64,000 bases of DNA from JBBDMX01 sp040878035. Its GTDB lineage: Bacteria; Planctomycetota; Phycisphaerae; Phycisphaerales; Phycisphaeraceae. The translations under genes were made by a program, and so were the position numbers. This document shows positions 51,579-59,773 of the stretch, one piece after another. Each line of letters begins with the position of its first letter. The first letter of the stretch is position 1. A model generated the notes under the pieces. That model was not told where the DNA came from and made no database searches. It saw only the letters and a list, made by a program, of their open reading frames with translations. Where the stretch lies: positions 62,001 to 126,000 of the forward strand of contig JBBDMX010000008.1 in the NCBI GenBank assembly GCA_040878035.1, read 5' to 3'.

Positions 51579-52900
51579 GGCGCGTCCTCCGCCAGACGGA
51601 TACCCGAGAATTGGAAGCGTGTGGTCGCAGGCCAGAAGTTGCGATATGTGGCGCGCAGGTGCGCGGCGGGCGTGGCGCACGATCCGCCGCGCAACACGAA
51701 CTGGTTGCACATGAACTTGCCGTTGTACTCGCCCAGGGCGCCCGGCGGAGCAATGAAGCCGGGGTAGGGGGAGTAATGGCTCTGGGTCCATTCCCAGGTG
51801 TCGCCGTACAGACCTTGGGGGCCTGGATCACCGTTGGAGCGGCCGGCGGCCTTGACGGGAGCCGGATGATAATGGCCGCTGTCAAGCAGATTACCGGTGA
51901 TGGGTACATTCGCCGCCGCGTGCTCCCACTCGAACTCGGTCGGCAGCCGGCCACCAGCCCAGCGGGCGTAAGCGTCGGCCTCGAAGTAGCTCACGTGCGT
52001 CACCGGCTCGACGCCGACCACCGGACGTACACCGCCCAGCGTGTACTGATGCCAGGCACCATCGAGCTGTCGCCAGTAGAGCGGCGCCAGCCAGCCCTGC
52101 TCGCACACCGTCGCCCAGCCGGCGTCCAGCCACAGTTCCGGCCGCAAATAGCCGTCTTCCTCCATGAACGCCAGGTATTCCTCGTTGGTGACCGCCCGAT
52201 CCGCCAACCGGTAAGGCTGAAGCAGGATGCGATGCCGCGAGCGTTCGTTATCGTAGGAAAAGCCTTCGCCATCATGGCCCACCCAGACCACGCCACCTTC
52301 GTATTCGCCAAACGTCAGCGGCGGCACGGCCACGTCGCCGCTGCGCGCCGGTTGGGGATGATCCACGTATGGCTGGTCCAGCGGATTCTGCGATAGCAGG
52401 TGCTTAATATCGGTCAGAATCAGTTCCTGGTGCTGCTGTTCGTGATTCAGGCCGATCTCGATGATGGGACAGATCGTCGCCCGCAAGGATTCGTTGGCGT
52501 TGGCGAGCAACTGGGCGATCGCGTGGTCCACGTGCCGGCGGTACGCCAACACCAGCGTCAAGGGCGGGCGGGTCATCAAGCCGCGCGTCGGCCGGGCAAT
52601 GCGCGTCCCGGCGGCGTTGTAGTAGGAATTAAAGAGATAGGCGAAGGCCGGATGAAACCGCTCGGCCCCAGGCGCATACGCCGCCAGCACAAACTGTTCA
52701 AAGAACCAGCTCGTGTGGCCCATATGCCACTTGGTCGGACTACAGTCGGCCATTGACTGCACTTGGCAATCCTCCGGCGACAGGGGGGCGCCCAACTGTT
52801 CGGTGACGCGCCGGACTTGCTGATATCGCTGCGCCAGTTCGTCGGGCGGTGCGGCATGGACCGCGGATCGCCGGAGCGTTGTCGAGTGAATCGTTGTCAT
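51575..52900 (-). CDS. egtB: Ergothioneine sulfoxide synthase
   Basis: The 441-residue non-haem iron enzyme joins hercynine to a thiol using oxygen. The N-terminal DinB-like domain has WHMGHTSWFFE and the iron ligands in LNHEQQHQEL (HxxxHxE with the earlier histidine). The C-terminal FGE-sulfatase-like domain has THVSYFEADAYARWAGGRLP, TEFEWEHAA, GDTWEWTQSHY and FVLRGGSCATP. Without egtA or egtC nearby the sulfur donor may be cysteine rather than gamma-glutamylcysteine, as in some other bacteria. A start at 52930 is possible. Confidence 0.93.
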   Translation of the reverse strand: MTTIHSTTLRRSAVHAAPPDELAQRYQQVRRVTEQLGAPLSPEDCQVQSMADCSPTKWHMGHTSWFFEQFVLAAYAPGAERFHPAFAYLFNSYYNAAGTRIARPTRGLMTRPPLTLVLAYRRHVDHAIAQLLANANESLRATICPIIEIGLNHEQQHQELILTDIKHLLSQNPLDQPYVDHPQPARSGDVAVPPLTFGEYEGGVVWVGHDGEGFSYDNERSRHRILLQPYRLADRAVTNEEYLAFMEEDGYLRPELWLDAGWATVCEQGWLAPLYWRQLDGAWHQYTLGGVRPVVGVEPVTHVSYFEADAYARWAGGRLPTEFEWEHAAANVPITGNLLDSGHYHPAPVKAAGRSNGDPGPQGLYGDTWEWTQSHYSPYPGFIAPPGALGEYNGKFMCNQFVLRGGSCATPAAHLRATYRNFWPATTRFQFSGIRLAEDAP

Positions 52901-53166
52901 GTGTGTGATCCCCATGAGAGTCGCCTGCACGCCAATGCTAGGAAACGACCTTCACCCGACAAGATCGGGTCAATCCCGCGTGCGTGCGTGGGAGAATTCC
53001 TGAACAGGCCGGCGGCACGGCTCGGGGAGCTGCATGCCCGAGGAGGAATCAAAAAGCAGTCAGAACATGCTGGCGACGTTGCCGCCCTGTGTCGGATATG
53101 CGTAAGGGGACCCCGGACCCCGGAGAACCTCACGTTCGGCTTGGCGGGCCAGCGATCTGGTTCTGA

Positions 53167-54183
53167 TCACCTGCCCGGCAGTTCCTTCACCAGCCAGCTC
53201 AGCCGTTGAAGCGTGGGTTGCTGGATGAGATAGTGCCGCAGGAAGTGGTTGAAGACGCGGCCGCCCTCGCCGCCCAGGTGGTAATCGGCACCGAGCGGTT
53301 GCGCCGGCGGATCCGACCGCGCGAACATGACGTGATAGCAGGTCTGCTCAGGCGTCCAGTCGCCGAACCAGATGGCCAGCTTGCCCCGACGATAAGCCGC
53401 GGGCGCCTGGGCTTGCCAGGTGAGGTAGGCCTCGGCCAAGTCGAGGTCGAGTTGCGCGGGGGAGAAGGCGAGCAGGCCGGAGTTGAAGAAGCGGTGGCCG
53501 AGAGACCAGTTCCTGATTTCGGATTTCGGATGTGGGATTTGGGATTTTTGGAGCCAACCGTCGAGTTCGGCAAACGCCCGTTGGGCCTCGGCGGGCACCT
53601 GCACCGATTCGTCCTGGTGATCGTGCAAGTACAACGGCGCCGGGTCGGCGCCTTTGGCCCAGCGGACCAGATGCATCGGCTCCTGAAAGAATGCGGTGTC
53701 GGGATCGAGCACCAGCGTGCGAGGGTGTCGGGGCAGCAGCATGGGGTGCAGCAGTTTGCAGACTGGAGCGTAGCGGCTGTGATAGAGCGACAACAGACGC
53801 GGGCTATGGGCGCCCAGAGCCTGCTCGACGAGGTTGCCGGCCGCGGGCCAACTCAGCCAGCGCGCCCCCGGCACGTGCCGGCTCGCCCACTGCCGATCCG
53901 CAGGGGTTAGCGTGCCGTCATCCGACAACGTCACGGCCCAGCGCAGGGGGGCAAAATGCAGGAGCGACTTGAGCGCCAGCACGCCGATGCGCAGATCGCG
54001 CCGACACAGGAGCATGTGCAATTCCGCATCGGCCGCATCGGCATCGTCGCCCGCAGCCGGCAACGGCCCGGTCCGTTCCAAGCCGCGCAACGCCGACGCG
54101 ATCCGCCTCTGGTCCACCCAGCGGCGCACCCGATACGGCAGCCATGTCGGAGCCTGTCGAATGATCGTGCCTCCGGCCTGCAA
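53167..54183 (-). CDS. Glycosyltransferase-like protein with a repeat insert
   Basis: The 338-residue protein resembles a GT-A enzyme of the GT8 or nucleotide-diphospho-sugar type: LHMLLCRRDLRIGVLALKSL, then RTLVLDPDTAFFQEP (DxD), then GHRFFNSGLLAFS. Residues about 212-224 (KSQIPHPKSEIRN) are the translation of a CGAAATC repeat inside the domain; the frame is kept. The start is TTG at 54183, next to another repeat. It is not in the main sugar cluster. Confidence 0.6.
   Translation of the reverse strand: MQAGGTIIRQAPTWLPYRVRRWVDQRRIASALRGLERTGPLPAAGDDADAADAELHMLLCRRDLRIGVLALKSLLHFAPLRWAVTLSDDGTLTPADRQWASRHVPGARWLSWPAAGNLVEQALGAHSPRLLSLYHSRYAPVCKLLHPMLLPRHPRTLVLDPDTAFFQEPMHLVRWAKGADPAPLYLHDHQDESVQVPAEAQRAFAELDGWLQKSQIPHPKSEIRNWSLGHRFFNSGLLAFSPAQLDLDLAEAYLTWQAQAPAAYRRGKLAIWFGDWTPEQTCYHVMFARSDPPAQPLGADYHLGGEGGRVFNHFLRHYLIQQPTLQRLSWLVKELPGR
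53512..53549 (-). repeat. CGAAATC heptads inside a coding region
   Basis: The minus strand reads five imperfect AAATCCC/AAATCCG units in a row. They code for QIPHPKSEIR in the glycosyltransferase-like gene. Confidence 0.9.
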
Positions 54184-54187
54184 CCAC

Positions 54188-54277
54188 AGTAAACGCAGTA
54201 ACCGCGGTAACCAAAAACCACACGCGGTGGCTCGTCTCAGGTTACTGCGGTTACTACGTTTACTGCGGTTACCGCGT
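54188..54277. repeat. GTAACCGCG inverted repeat
   Basis: The left arm is AGTAAACGCAGTAACCGCGG. The right arm is CGGTTACTACGTTTACTGCG with GTTACCGCG. The family was not seen elsewhere in the window. It lies between two genes on the same strand and touches both. Confidence 0.9.
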
Positions 54278-54278
54278 T

Positions 54279-55403
54279 TTACTTAATCAACACCTCTTTG
54301 CCACCCTTGTCTGAGGAGGCATAGATGCCGTCGAGCATCTTCTGCACCATCAGGCCATGCTCCGCCGGCGCCATGGTCGGCTGGTTGTAGAGCACGTGAT
54401 CGACGAAATTGCGGATCTTGGCGTGGAACAGCTCGCCGAAGCCGGCGCTGCCCAGCCAGCCCGGCTCGACGTTGATCATGTGCCCGGCGTCGTCGCGGAA
54501 GATCGTCGGCGGGTCCCACGTGCAGCCGCCCTTCTCACCCATCAACTGAAACGTCCACATGTCCTTCTCGATATGGGCCGCAAAGCTCGCCTCGATGGTC
54601 AGCACGGCCCCGGTCTCGAAGCGTATCTGGCCCACCGCCAGGTCTTCCACGGTGTAGGTCTTGTGGTCCCAGCCCTTCCATTGCGACTGCACTTCCGAAG
54701 GCTTGTTGCCCAGGTAGGTGAAGGTGTTGCCGATGGCCGAGACGGGCTTGGGCGAGCCCATGGCAAAGTGGGTCATCTCCAGCACGTGCACGCCGATGTC
54801 GATCATCGGCCCGCCGCCCTGAAGGTGCTTCTGGCCAAAGACGCCCCAGTTGGGAATCCCGCGCCGCCGCAGCGCCTGCACCCGTGCGTACATGATCTTG
54901 CCGAATTGCCCTTCATCCGCCGCGTGCTTGATGAACTGCGTGCGCGGTGAGTAGCGGTACTGGAAGCCGATCACCAGCTTGCGCTTATTCGCTTTGGCGG
55001 CGTCGATCATCTTCTGGCATTCTTTGGCGTTCATCGCCATGGGCTTTTCGGTGATCACGTGTGCCCCGGCCTTAAGCGCCGCCACTGCCGCGGGCATGTG
55101 CATCCCGTTGGGCGTGCACACGGTCACCGCGTCGGGCTTGATCTTCCTGAGCATGTCATTGAAGTCGCAGAAGCAGTGGTCCTTGGGTACCTTGTAGGTG
55201 TCGGCATAGGTCATCATCGGGCGGTCCTTGATGTCCGCCAGAGCCACGATCTCGACTTCGTCGGGCCACTTGGCGAACTCGCGCAACTGCGTGCCGGCGA
55301 TGCCGCCGGCGCCGATCACCGCCAGGCGCATCTTCTTCGCGGGCTTGCGGCCCTCGCCAGTCTCGAGGGCGAACGATTGGGTCGATACTTCACTGCCTGC
55401 CAT
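54279..55403 (-). CDS. Gfo/Idh/MocA-family oxidoreductase
   Basis: The 374-residue protein has an NAD(P)-binding N-terminus (MRLAVIGAGGIAGTQLREFA after a 24-residue extension) and VTVCTPNGMHMPAAVAAL. The catalytic motif is HVITEKPMAMNAKECQ (EKP), and GGGPMIDIGVHVLEMTHFAM lies in the C-terminal domain with the conserved histidine. Members oxidise or reduce sugars and inositols; the substrate here is unknown. Such genes are expanded in Planctomycetes. bioD is divergent. Confidence 0.92.
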   Translation of the reverse strand: MAGSEVSTQSFALETGEGRKPAKKMRLAVIGAGGIAGTQLREFAKWPDEVEIVALADIKDRPMMTYADTYKVPKDHCFCDFNDMLRKIKPDAVTVCTPNGMHMPAAVAALKAGAHVITEKPMAMNAKECQKMIDAAKANKRKLVIGFQYRYSPRTQFIKHAADEGQFGKIMYARVQALRRRGIPNWGVFGQKHLQGGGPMIDIGVHVLEMTHFAMGSPKPVSAIGNTFTYLGNKPSEVQSQWKGWDHKTYTVEDLAVGQIRFETGAVLTIEASFAAHIEKDMWTFQLMGEKGGCTWDPPTIFRDDAGHMINVEPGWLGSAGFGELFHAKIRNFVDHVLYNQPTMAPAEHGLMVQKMLDGIYASSDKGGKEVLIK

Positions 55404-55485
55404 ATTCGGGAACTCCGTAAGGGGGTAACTGTGGGTCGGGTATTGTCGGTAGATGGGCGACGGAATGCAAGACAGCCGAGTCTGT

Positions 55486-55520
55486 AGGCGCCATGCCGGG
55501 GCTGAGTCCGGCGTGGCCGA
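55486..55520. repeat. CGCCATGCCGGGGCTGAGTC module
   Basis: A diverged half copy of the CACGCCGACGCTGAGTCC family, with GAGTCCGGCGTGGCCGAG forming a short hairpin. It sits where the -35 region of bioD would be. Confidence 0.7.
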
Positions 55521-55536
55521 GTATTATGCCTCCGCA

Positions 55537-56358
55537 ATGTTTGGCCGACCGCTCCAACTCGCGCGCCCCGGGCTGTTCATCACCGGCACCGACACCGGCG
55601 TGGGCAAAACCGTCGTGACCTGTGCCATCGCCATGGCCTTGCGCCGGCAGTTGAGCGATGGGCCGGGGAATTCGCGGCTGGGCGTGTGCAAGCCCATGGC
55701 CTCAGGCTGCCGGCGGGAACGTGAAGGGCTCGTCAGCGGCGATACCGAGGCGCTGGCGCATTTCGCTGATTGCCGCCAGCCTCTGGATGTGATCAACCCG
55801 GTGCGTTACGCGGCCCCGGTGGCGCCGGCCGTCGCCGCCGAGATGTCCGGCCAGGCCGTCGATTTCACCGCCATCGCCCGCAGTCTCGAGGTGCTCGACA
55901 GCACGTCGGACTTCCTGCTGATCGAAGGCGTCGGCGGGCTGATGGTGCCCATCGATCACGCTCACCCTGGGCGCACCATCCTGGACATGATCGTCGCCCT
56001 GGGCTATCCCGTGGCCGTCGTCGCCCGCGCCGCTTTGGGCACGCTCAACCACACCGCCATGACCGTCGCGCTCTTGCGCCAAGCCAAGTGCCGCATCGCC
56101 GGCATCATCATCAACGGCTACGACCCCGACTCGTCCAAACAGGGCGACCGCGCCGCGGACCTCTCCATGTCCAGCAACCGGCAGTGGCTGGCGAGAATGA
56201 CCCGCCTGCCGATCCTGGCGACCGTGCCGATCTGCCCGACTGCCGAGGTCGCGGTGGAAAAGGGCAAGCTGTCGCCAGCGGTCGTCGAAGCAGTCGCGGT
56301 AACCTACTGGCCGGAGGTGCTGGCCGCCCCCACTGGTAATCGAGGCCGAGCGGAGTAG
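55537..56358 (+). CDS. bioD: Dethiobiotin synthetase
   Basis: The 273-residue ATP-dependent enzyme closes the ureido ring in biotin synthesis. Motifs are LFITGTDTGVGKTVVTCAIA (P-loop), VCKPMASGC, NPVRYAAPVAPAVAAE, LLIEGVGGLMVPI and ILDMIVALGYPVAVVARAALG. TATTAT lies nine bases before the ATG at 55537, so the transcript is probably leaderless. No other bio gene is in the window. Confidence 0.94.
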   Translation: MFGRPLQLARPGLFITGTDTGVGKTVVTCAIAMALRRQLSDGPGNSRLGVCKPMASGCRREREGLVSGDTEALAHFADCRQPLDVINPVRYAAPVAPAVAAEMSGQAVDFTAIARSLEVLDSTSDFLLIEGVGGLMVPIDHAHPGRTILDMIVALGYPVAVVARAALGTLNHTAMTVALLRQAKCRIAGIIINGYDPDSSKQGDRAADLSMSSNRQWLARMTRLPILATVPICPTAEVAVEKGKLSPAVVEAVAVTYWPEVLAAPTGNRGRAE

Positions 56359-56368
56359 AGTGGATCGC

Positions 56369-56818
56369 ATGAAACTCCGTGTTTACTTGGACACATCGGT
56401 GATCAGTGCCGCCGAAGACGGGCGGACCCCGATTCGCCAGGCGCAGACGTTGGCCTTCTTCGCACGAGCCAATGAATTCGAACTGATCACCTCCGAGCTA
56501 ACGCGTCAGGAGCTAACTGAAACGCCCGATCCTCAACGCCGGCGCAGGTTGTTGGTACGGCTTGAGCCGATCCGTACCATCGCGATAGACGGCGACATGC
56601 GCGCTTTGGCCACGGAGTACGTGGGCCAGGACATCGTTCCGCCGGAGTATGAGGACGATGCCATTCACATCGCCGCGGCCGTTCTATCAAGGCAAGACGC
56701 CTTGATTTCGTGGAATTTTCGACACCTGGTGAATCGTCGGCGCCGATCATTGGTCAATCTCTTCAATTCATCACGCGGCCTCCCGATCGTCGAAATCCTC
56801 AGCCCACCGGAACTATAA
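56369..56818 (+). CDS. PIN-domain protein, VapC-like toxin candidate
   Basis: The 149-residue protein begins MKLRVYLDTSVISAAEDG, with the first PIN-domain aspartate. ELTRQELTE supplies the conserved glutamate, and EYEDDAIHIAAAVLSRQDALI with SWNFRHLV supplies the later acidic residues and the WN signature. Such proteins are Mg-dependent RNases, usually toxins. The ATG at 56369 starts eleven bases after the bioD stop. The small gene that follows is the likely partner. Confidence 0.85.
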   Translation: MKLRVYLDTSVISAAEDGRTPIRQAQTLAFFARANEFELITSELTRQELTETPDPQRRRRLLVRLEPIRTIAIDGDMRALATEYVGQDIVPPEYEDDAIHIAAAVLSRQDALISWNFRHLVNRRRRSLVNLFNSSRGLPIVEILSPPEL

Positions 56819-56833
56819 TCGAAAGAACTGGCT

Positions 56834-57064
56834 ATGGATTATTTCAACTACCAGCGTATGGCAGACGAAGCCGGATTGACCGCGAAGCAGTTGCAGAGGC
56901 TGGTCAAGGCGGTGGAACGCGAGTTTCCTTCCGACCCCATGCTCGTCGAACTGCACTTGCTGCGTGCCTGTCGAGCGATCCGCGACAAGGCCGTCACTTT
57001 GGAGCAGGCTGTAGCGGAATCCGAGGCAGAATCTGACCCGACCGCTGCGGACCGCCGGCATTGA
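56834..57064 (+). CDS. Small partner protein of the PIN gene
   Basis: The 76-residue protein contains DEAGLTAKQLQRLVKAVERE and LVELHLLRACRAIRDKAV. It is helical and mildly charged and starts fifteen bases after the PIN gene. By position it may be the antitoxin, although the order toxin-antitoxin is the reverse of most VapBC pairs. It has no recognisable ribbon-helix-helix or AbrB motif, so the role is inferred. Confidence 0.6.
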   Translation: MDYFNYQRMADEAGLTAKQLQRLVKAVEREFPSDPMLVELHLLRACRAIRDKAVTLEQAVAESEAESDPTAADRRH

Positions 57065-57089
57065 AAGATGAGGGCGCCTCGTTGCCGGC

Positions 57090-58298
57090 TCATCTCTCAT
57101 CCAGCAGTTCCACGCTCTCGAACTTCTTGCCTTCGAGCATTTCCAGGCTCGCCCCGCCGCCGGTTGAGACGTGGCTGACTTGGTCCGCCAGGCCGAACTC
57201 CTCGATGGCCGCGGCACTGTCGCCGCCGCCGATGATGGTCGTGCCGCCGCCGCTGGTGGCCTTGACCAAGGCCTCGGCCACGCCGCGCGTGCCCTTGGCG
57301 AACGGCGCCATCTCGAAGACCCCCATCGGGCCGTTCCACACCACCGTCTTGGCGCCCTCGATGGTCTTGCGGTATTGCGCGATCGTCTTGGGGCCGATGT
57401 CCAGGCCCATCCAGCCCTCGTCGATGGCGCCGTCGCTGATCTTCTTGTCCGCGTCTGCCTTGAACTCCTTAGATACATGATGATCGACCGGCAGCATGAT
57501 CGTGGCCTTGCCGTTTTTGCCGGCGGCGTCGAGGAACTGCTTTGCCGTGGCCACCATCTCGGCCTCGACGCGGCTGGACCCGACGTTCTGCCCCTGGGCC
57601 TTGAGGAACGTGTACGCCATCGCTCCGCCGATGACGATCGTGTCCACGAGGTTGAGCAGGTTTTCGATCACCGGGATCTTGTCGCTGACTTTGGCGCCGC
57701 CAAGGATGGCGACAAACGGCCGCTGCGGCTTGGCGATGGCGTCGGTCAGATACTTGATCTCCTTCTCGACCAGGAAGCCCACCACCGCGGGCTTGCCGTT
57801 TTCTTTCATCAGCTTGGGCACGGCATACATCGAGCCCTCGGTGCGGTGACAGGTGCCAAAGGCGTCGTTGACGTAGACCTCGCCAAAGGCCGCGAGCTGG
57901 GCGGGGTAATCGCCGGCGCCTTTCTTCTCTTCCTTATTGAAGCGCACATTCTCCAGCAAGAGCACCTCGCCGTTGCGCAGGCTGGTGACCTTGGACTCGG
58001 CGTCCGGGCCGACGGTGTCGTTGGCAAAGTGAACAGGCACGCTCAGCAGTTCGGACAGGCGGTCGGCACAGGGCTTGAGGGTGAACTCGGGCTCATAGCC
58101 GCTGCCCGAGGGCCGGCCCAGGTGGCTCATCAGAATCAGCCGGCCGCCGCGGTCGATCACGCTCTTGATCGAGGGCAACGCCATGCGGATGCGGCGATCG
58201 TCGCTGATCTTGTTCTCCTCCAGCGGGACATTGAAGTCCACGCGCATGATGACGCGCTTACCCTTGACATCCACGTCGGCGACGGTCTTCTTAGCCAT
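57090..58298 (-). CDS. pgk: Phosphoglycerate kinase
   Basis: The 402-residue glycolytic enzyme interconverts 1,3-bisphosphoglycerate and 3-phosphoglycerate with ADP/ATP. The signature VIMRVDFNVPLEEN is near the start; LMSHLGRPSG, LLLENVRFNKEEKKG, NDAFGTCHR, FVAILGGAKVSDKI and VVWNGPMGVFEM follow. The nucleotide loop is TIIGGGDSAAAIEEFG and the end is HVSTGGGASLEMLEGK. The length is standard. AAGGA lies about ten bases before the ATG. It is the last gene of the minus-strand run after larC. Confidence 0.98.
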   Translation of the reverse strand: MAKKTVADVDVKGKRVIMRVDFNVPLEENKISDDRRIRMALPSIKSVIDRGGRLILMSHLGRPSGSGYEPEFTLKPCADRLSELLSVPVHFANDTVGPDAESKVTSLRNGEVLLLENVRFNKEEKKGAGDYPAQLAAFGEVYVNDAFGTCHRTEGSMYAVPKLMKENGKPAVVGFLVEKEIKYLTDAIAKPQRPFVAILGGAKVSDKIPVIENLLNLVDTIVIGGAMAYTFLKAQGQNVGSSRVEAEMVATAKQFLDAAGKNGKATIMLPVDHHVSKEFKADADKKISDGAIDEGWMGLDIGPKTIAQYRKTIEGAKTVVWNGPMGVFEMAPFAKGTRGVAEALVKATSGGGTTIIGGGDSAAAIEEFGLADQVSHVSTGGGASLEMLEGKKFESVELLDER

Positions 58299-58441
58299 GG
58301 CGGCGAATCCTTATGTTGTGGGGGAATGGTCGTAGCCCCGGAGCCCCGCCGAACCCCGAAGCTCCCGGCGGGAGGCGCATGATAACACGGACGCCCAGGG
58401 CGGTGGCGCGCGTCGGCATGGAGGTGCATTGGCCGCATGGA

Positions 58442-59773
58442 CTATGGGTGTGCGCTGGGCGCGACGGAGGGATCGTGATCGTGGGGATGAGGATGGTCGT
58501 GCGGGTGATCGTGGTCGTGATCGTGGCTGTGTTCGTGTGGCTCGACGTGGGCGAGCAACTCGGTGGCGGGCGCCGCGGAGCGTTGCTGACTCACCAGTTG
58601 CTGCGCCGCCGCCAACGCGACGTCATACACCTGGCGCACCGCGACGCCGGCCTGCTCCGCGAGCTTGCGGCAATCGTCGTATTCGGGCATGGCGCCGGCG
58701 ATCTGGTCATCGAGCCACTTGAGCTTGACGTGCACCTGGCCCCAGGGCGTGGCCAGGTGGCGCGTTTCCCGGCGCGCTTCGTGGCGATGCACCGGATGCA
58801 CGCGCACGCCCAGCGTCGTCGTCTCCCGCAGGATCAGCGCCGACAGCGCCGCTTCGCGCACGGCGTCGCACAGCACCGACAGCGTCACCGCCGGCCGGCC
58901 CTTTTTCATCTGCACCGGCGTGAGCCAGACGTCGCGGGCGCCGGCCGCCAGCAGGCGGTCGGTCACGGCCGCGTAGAGCTGCGGATTCATGTCGTCGATG
59001 TTGGTGTCGATTTGAACGTAAGGTGCGGCGGGCGCCCGGCCGTCGCTGCCGGTACCGATGGGCTGGCCAAGCCACAGGCGAGCGACGTTGGGCCAGTCGG
59101 TGTCGCGTTGGCCGGCGCCGATGCCGATGCGTTCCAGGGCGAGGGCCGGCTGGGTGAAGGTGGCCAGTTCCGCCAACAGGGCTGCGCCGGTGGGGGTGAC
59201 CAATTCGCCGGGGCCGGGCGCGGGCGTCGTGGGCGCGTGGACAGAAGAGAGCAGTTCGAGCGTTGCCGGGGCGGGCAGCGGGATGCGGCCATGGGCCGTC
59301 TGCGCCCAGCCCTGACCCAACGGCACCGCGCCGCAGTACAGCCGATCGATCCCCAGCGCGGCGACCCCAGCGCACGTGCCGACAATGTCGATGATGGCAT
59401 CGACGGCGCCGACTTCGTGGAAGTGGATCTTCTCGCGCGTCGCGCCATGCACCTTGGCTTCGGCATCGGCCAGGCGGGTGAAAGTCGCGATGGCGCGCGT
59501 CGATACTTCCAGAGGCAGGTCGGCCGCTTCAATGATGCGGCAGATGTCGCTCAGATGACGGTGATGGTGACCTTCCTTCGCCCGCACGTCTACGAGCGTC
59601 GCGTGCAGCGGGCCCTTCATCACCGACCGCTGCTCGACGCTCCATTGATCGGTCGGCAGCGCGAGCCGGCGCAGCGTGTCGCGCAGGGCGTCGATGGGCC
59701 AGCCGGCGTCAACGAGGCAGCCCAGGAACATATCGCCGGAGATGCCCGAGGGGATATCCAAGTAAGCAATCAT
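58442..59773 (-). CDS. larC: Nickel insertion protein LarC
   Basis: The 443-residue protein inserts nickel into the pincer nucleotide of lactate racemase-type enzymes. Typical features are MIAYLDIPSGISGDMFLGCL, REKIHFHEVGAVDAIIDIVG, ELVTPTGAALLAEL and QIDTNIDDMNPQLYA. The C-terminal 30 residues are a histidine/aspartate-rich tail, probably for nickel storage or delivery. There is no sign of the ribosomal frameshift that splits LarC in some species. It overlaps larE by four bases. Confidence 0.93.
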   Translation of the reverse strand: MIAYLDIPSGISGDMFLGCLVDAGWPIDALRDTLRRLALPTDQWSVEQRSVMKGPLHATLVDVRAKEGHHHRHLSDICRIIEAADLPLEVSTRAIATFTRLADAEAKVHGATREKIHFHEVGAVDAIIDIVGTCAGVAALGIDRLYCGAVPLGQGWAQTAHGRIPLPAPATLELLSSVHAPTTPAPGPGELVTPTGAALLAELATFTQPALALERIGIGAGQRDTDWPNVARLWLGQPIGTGSDGRAPAAPYVQIDTNIDDMNPQLYAAVTDRLLAAGARDVWLTPVQMKKGRPAVTLSVLCDAVREAALSALILRETTTLGVRVHPVHRHEARRETRHLATPWGQVHVKLKWLDDQIAGAMPEYDDCRKLAEQAGVAVRQVYDVALAAAQQLVSQQRSAAPATELLAHVEPHEHSHDHDHDHPHDHPHPHDHDPSVAPSAHP

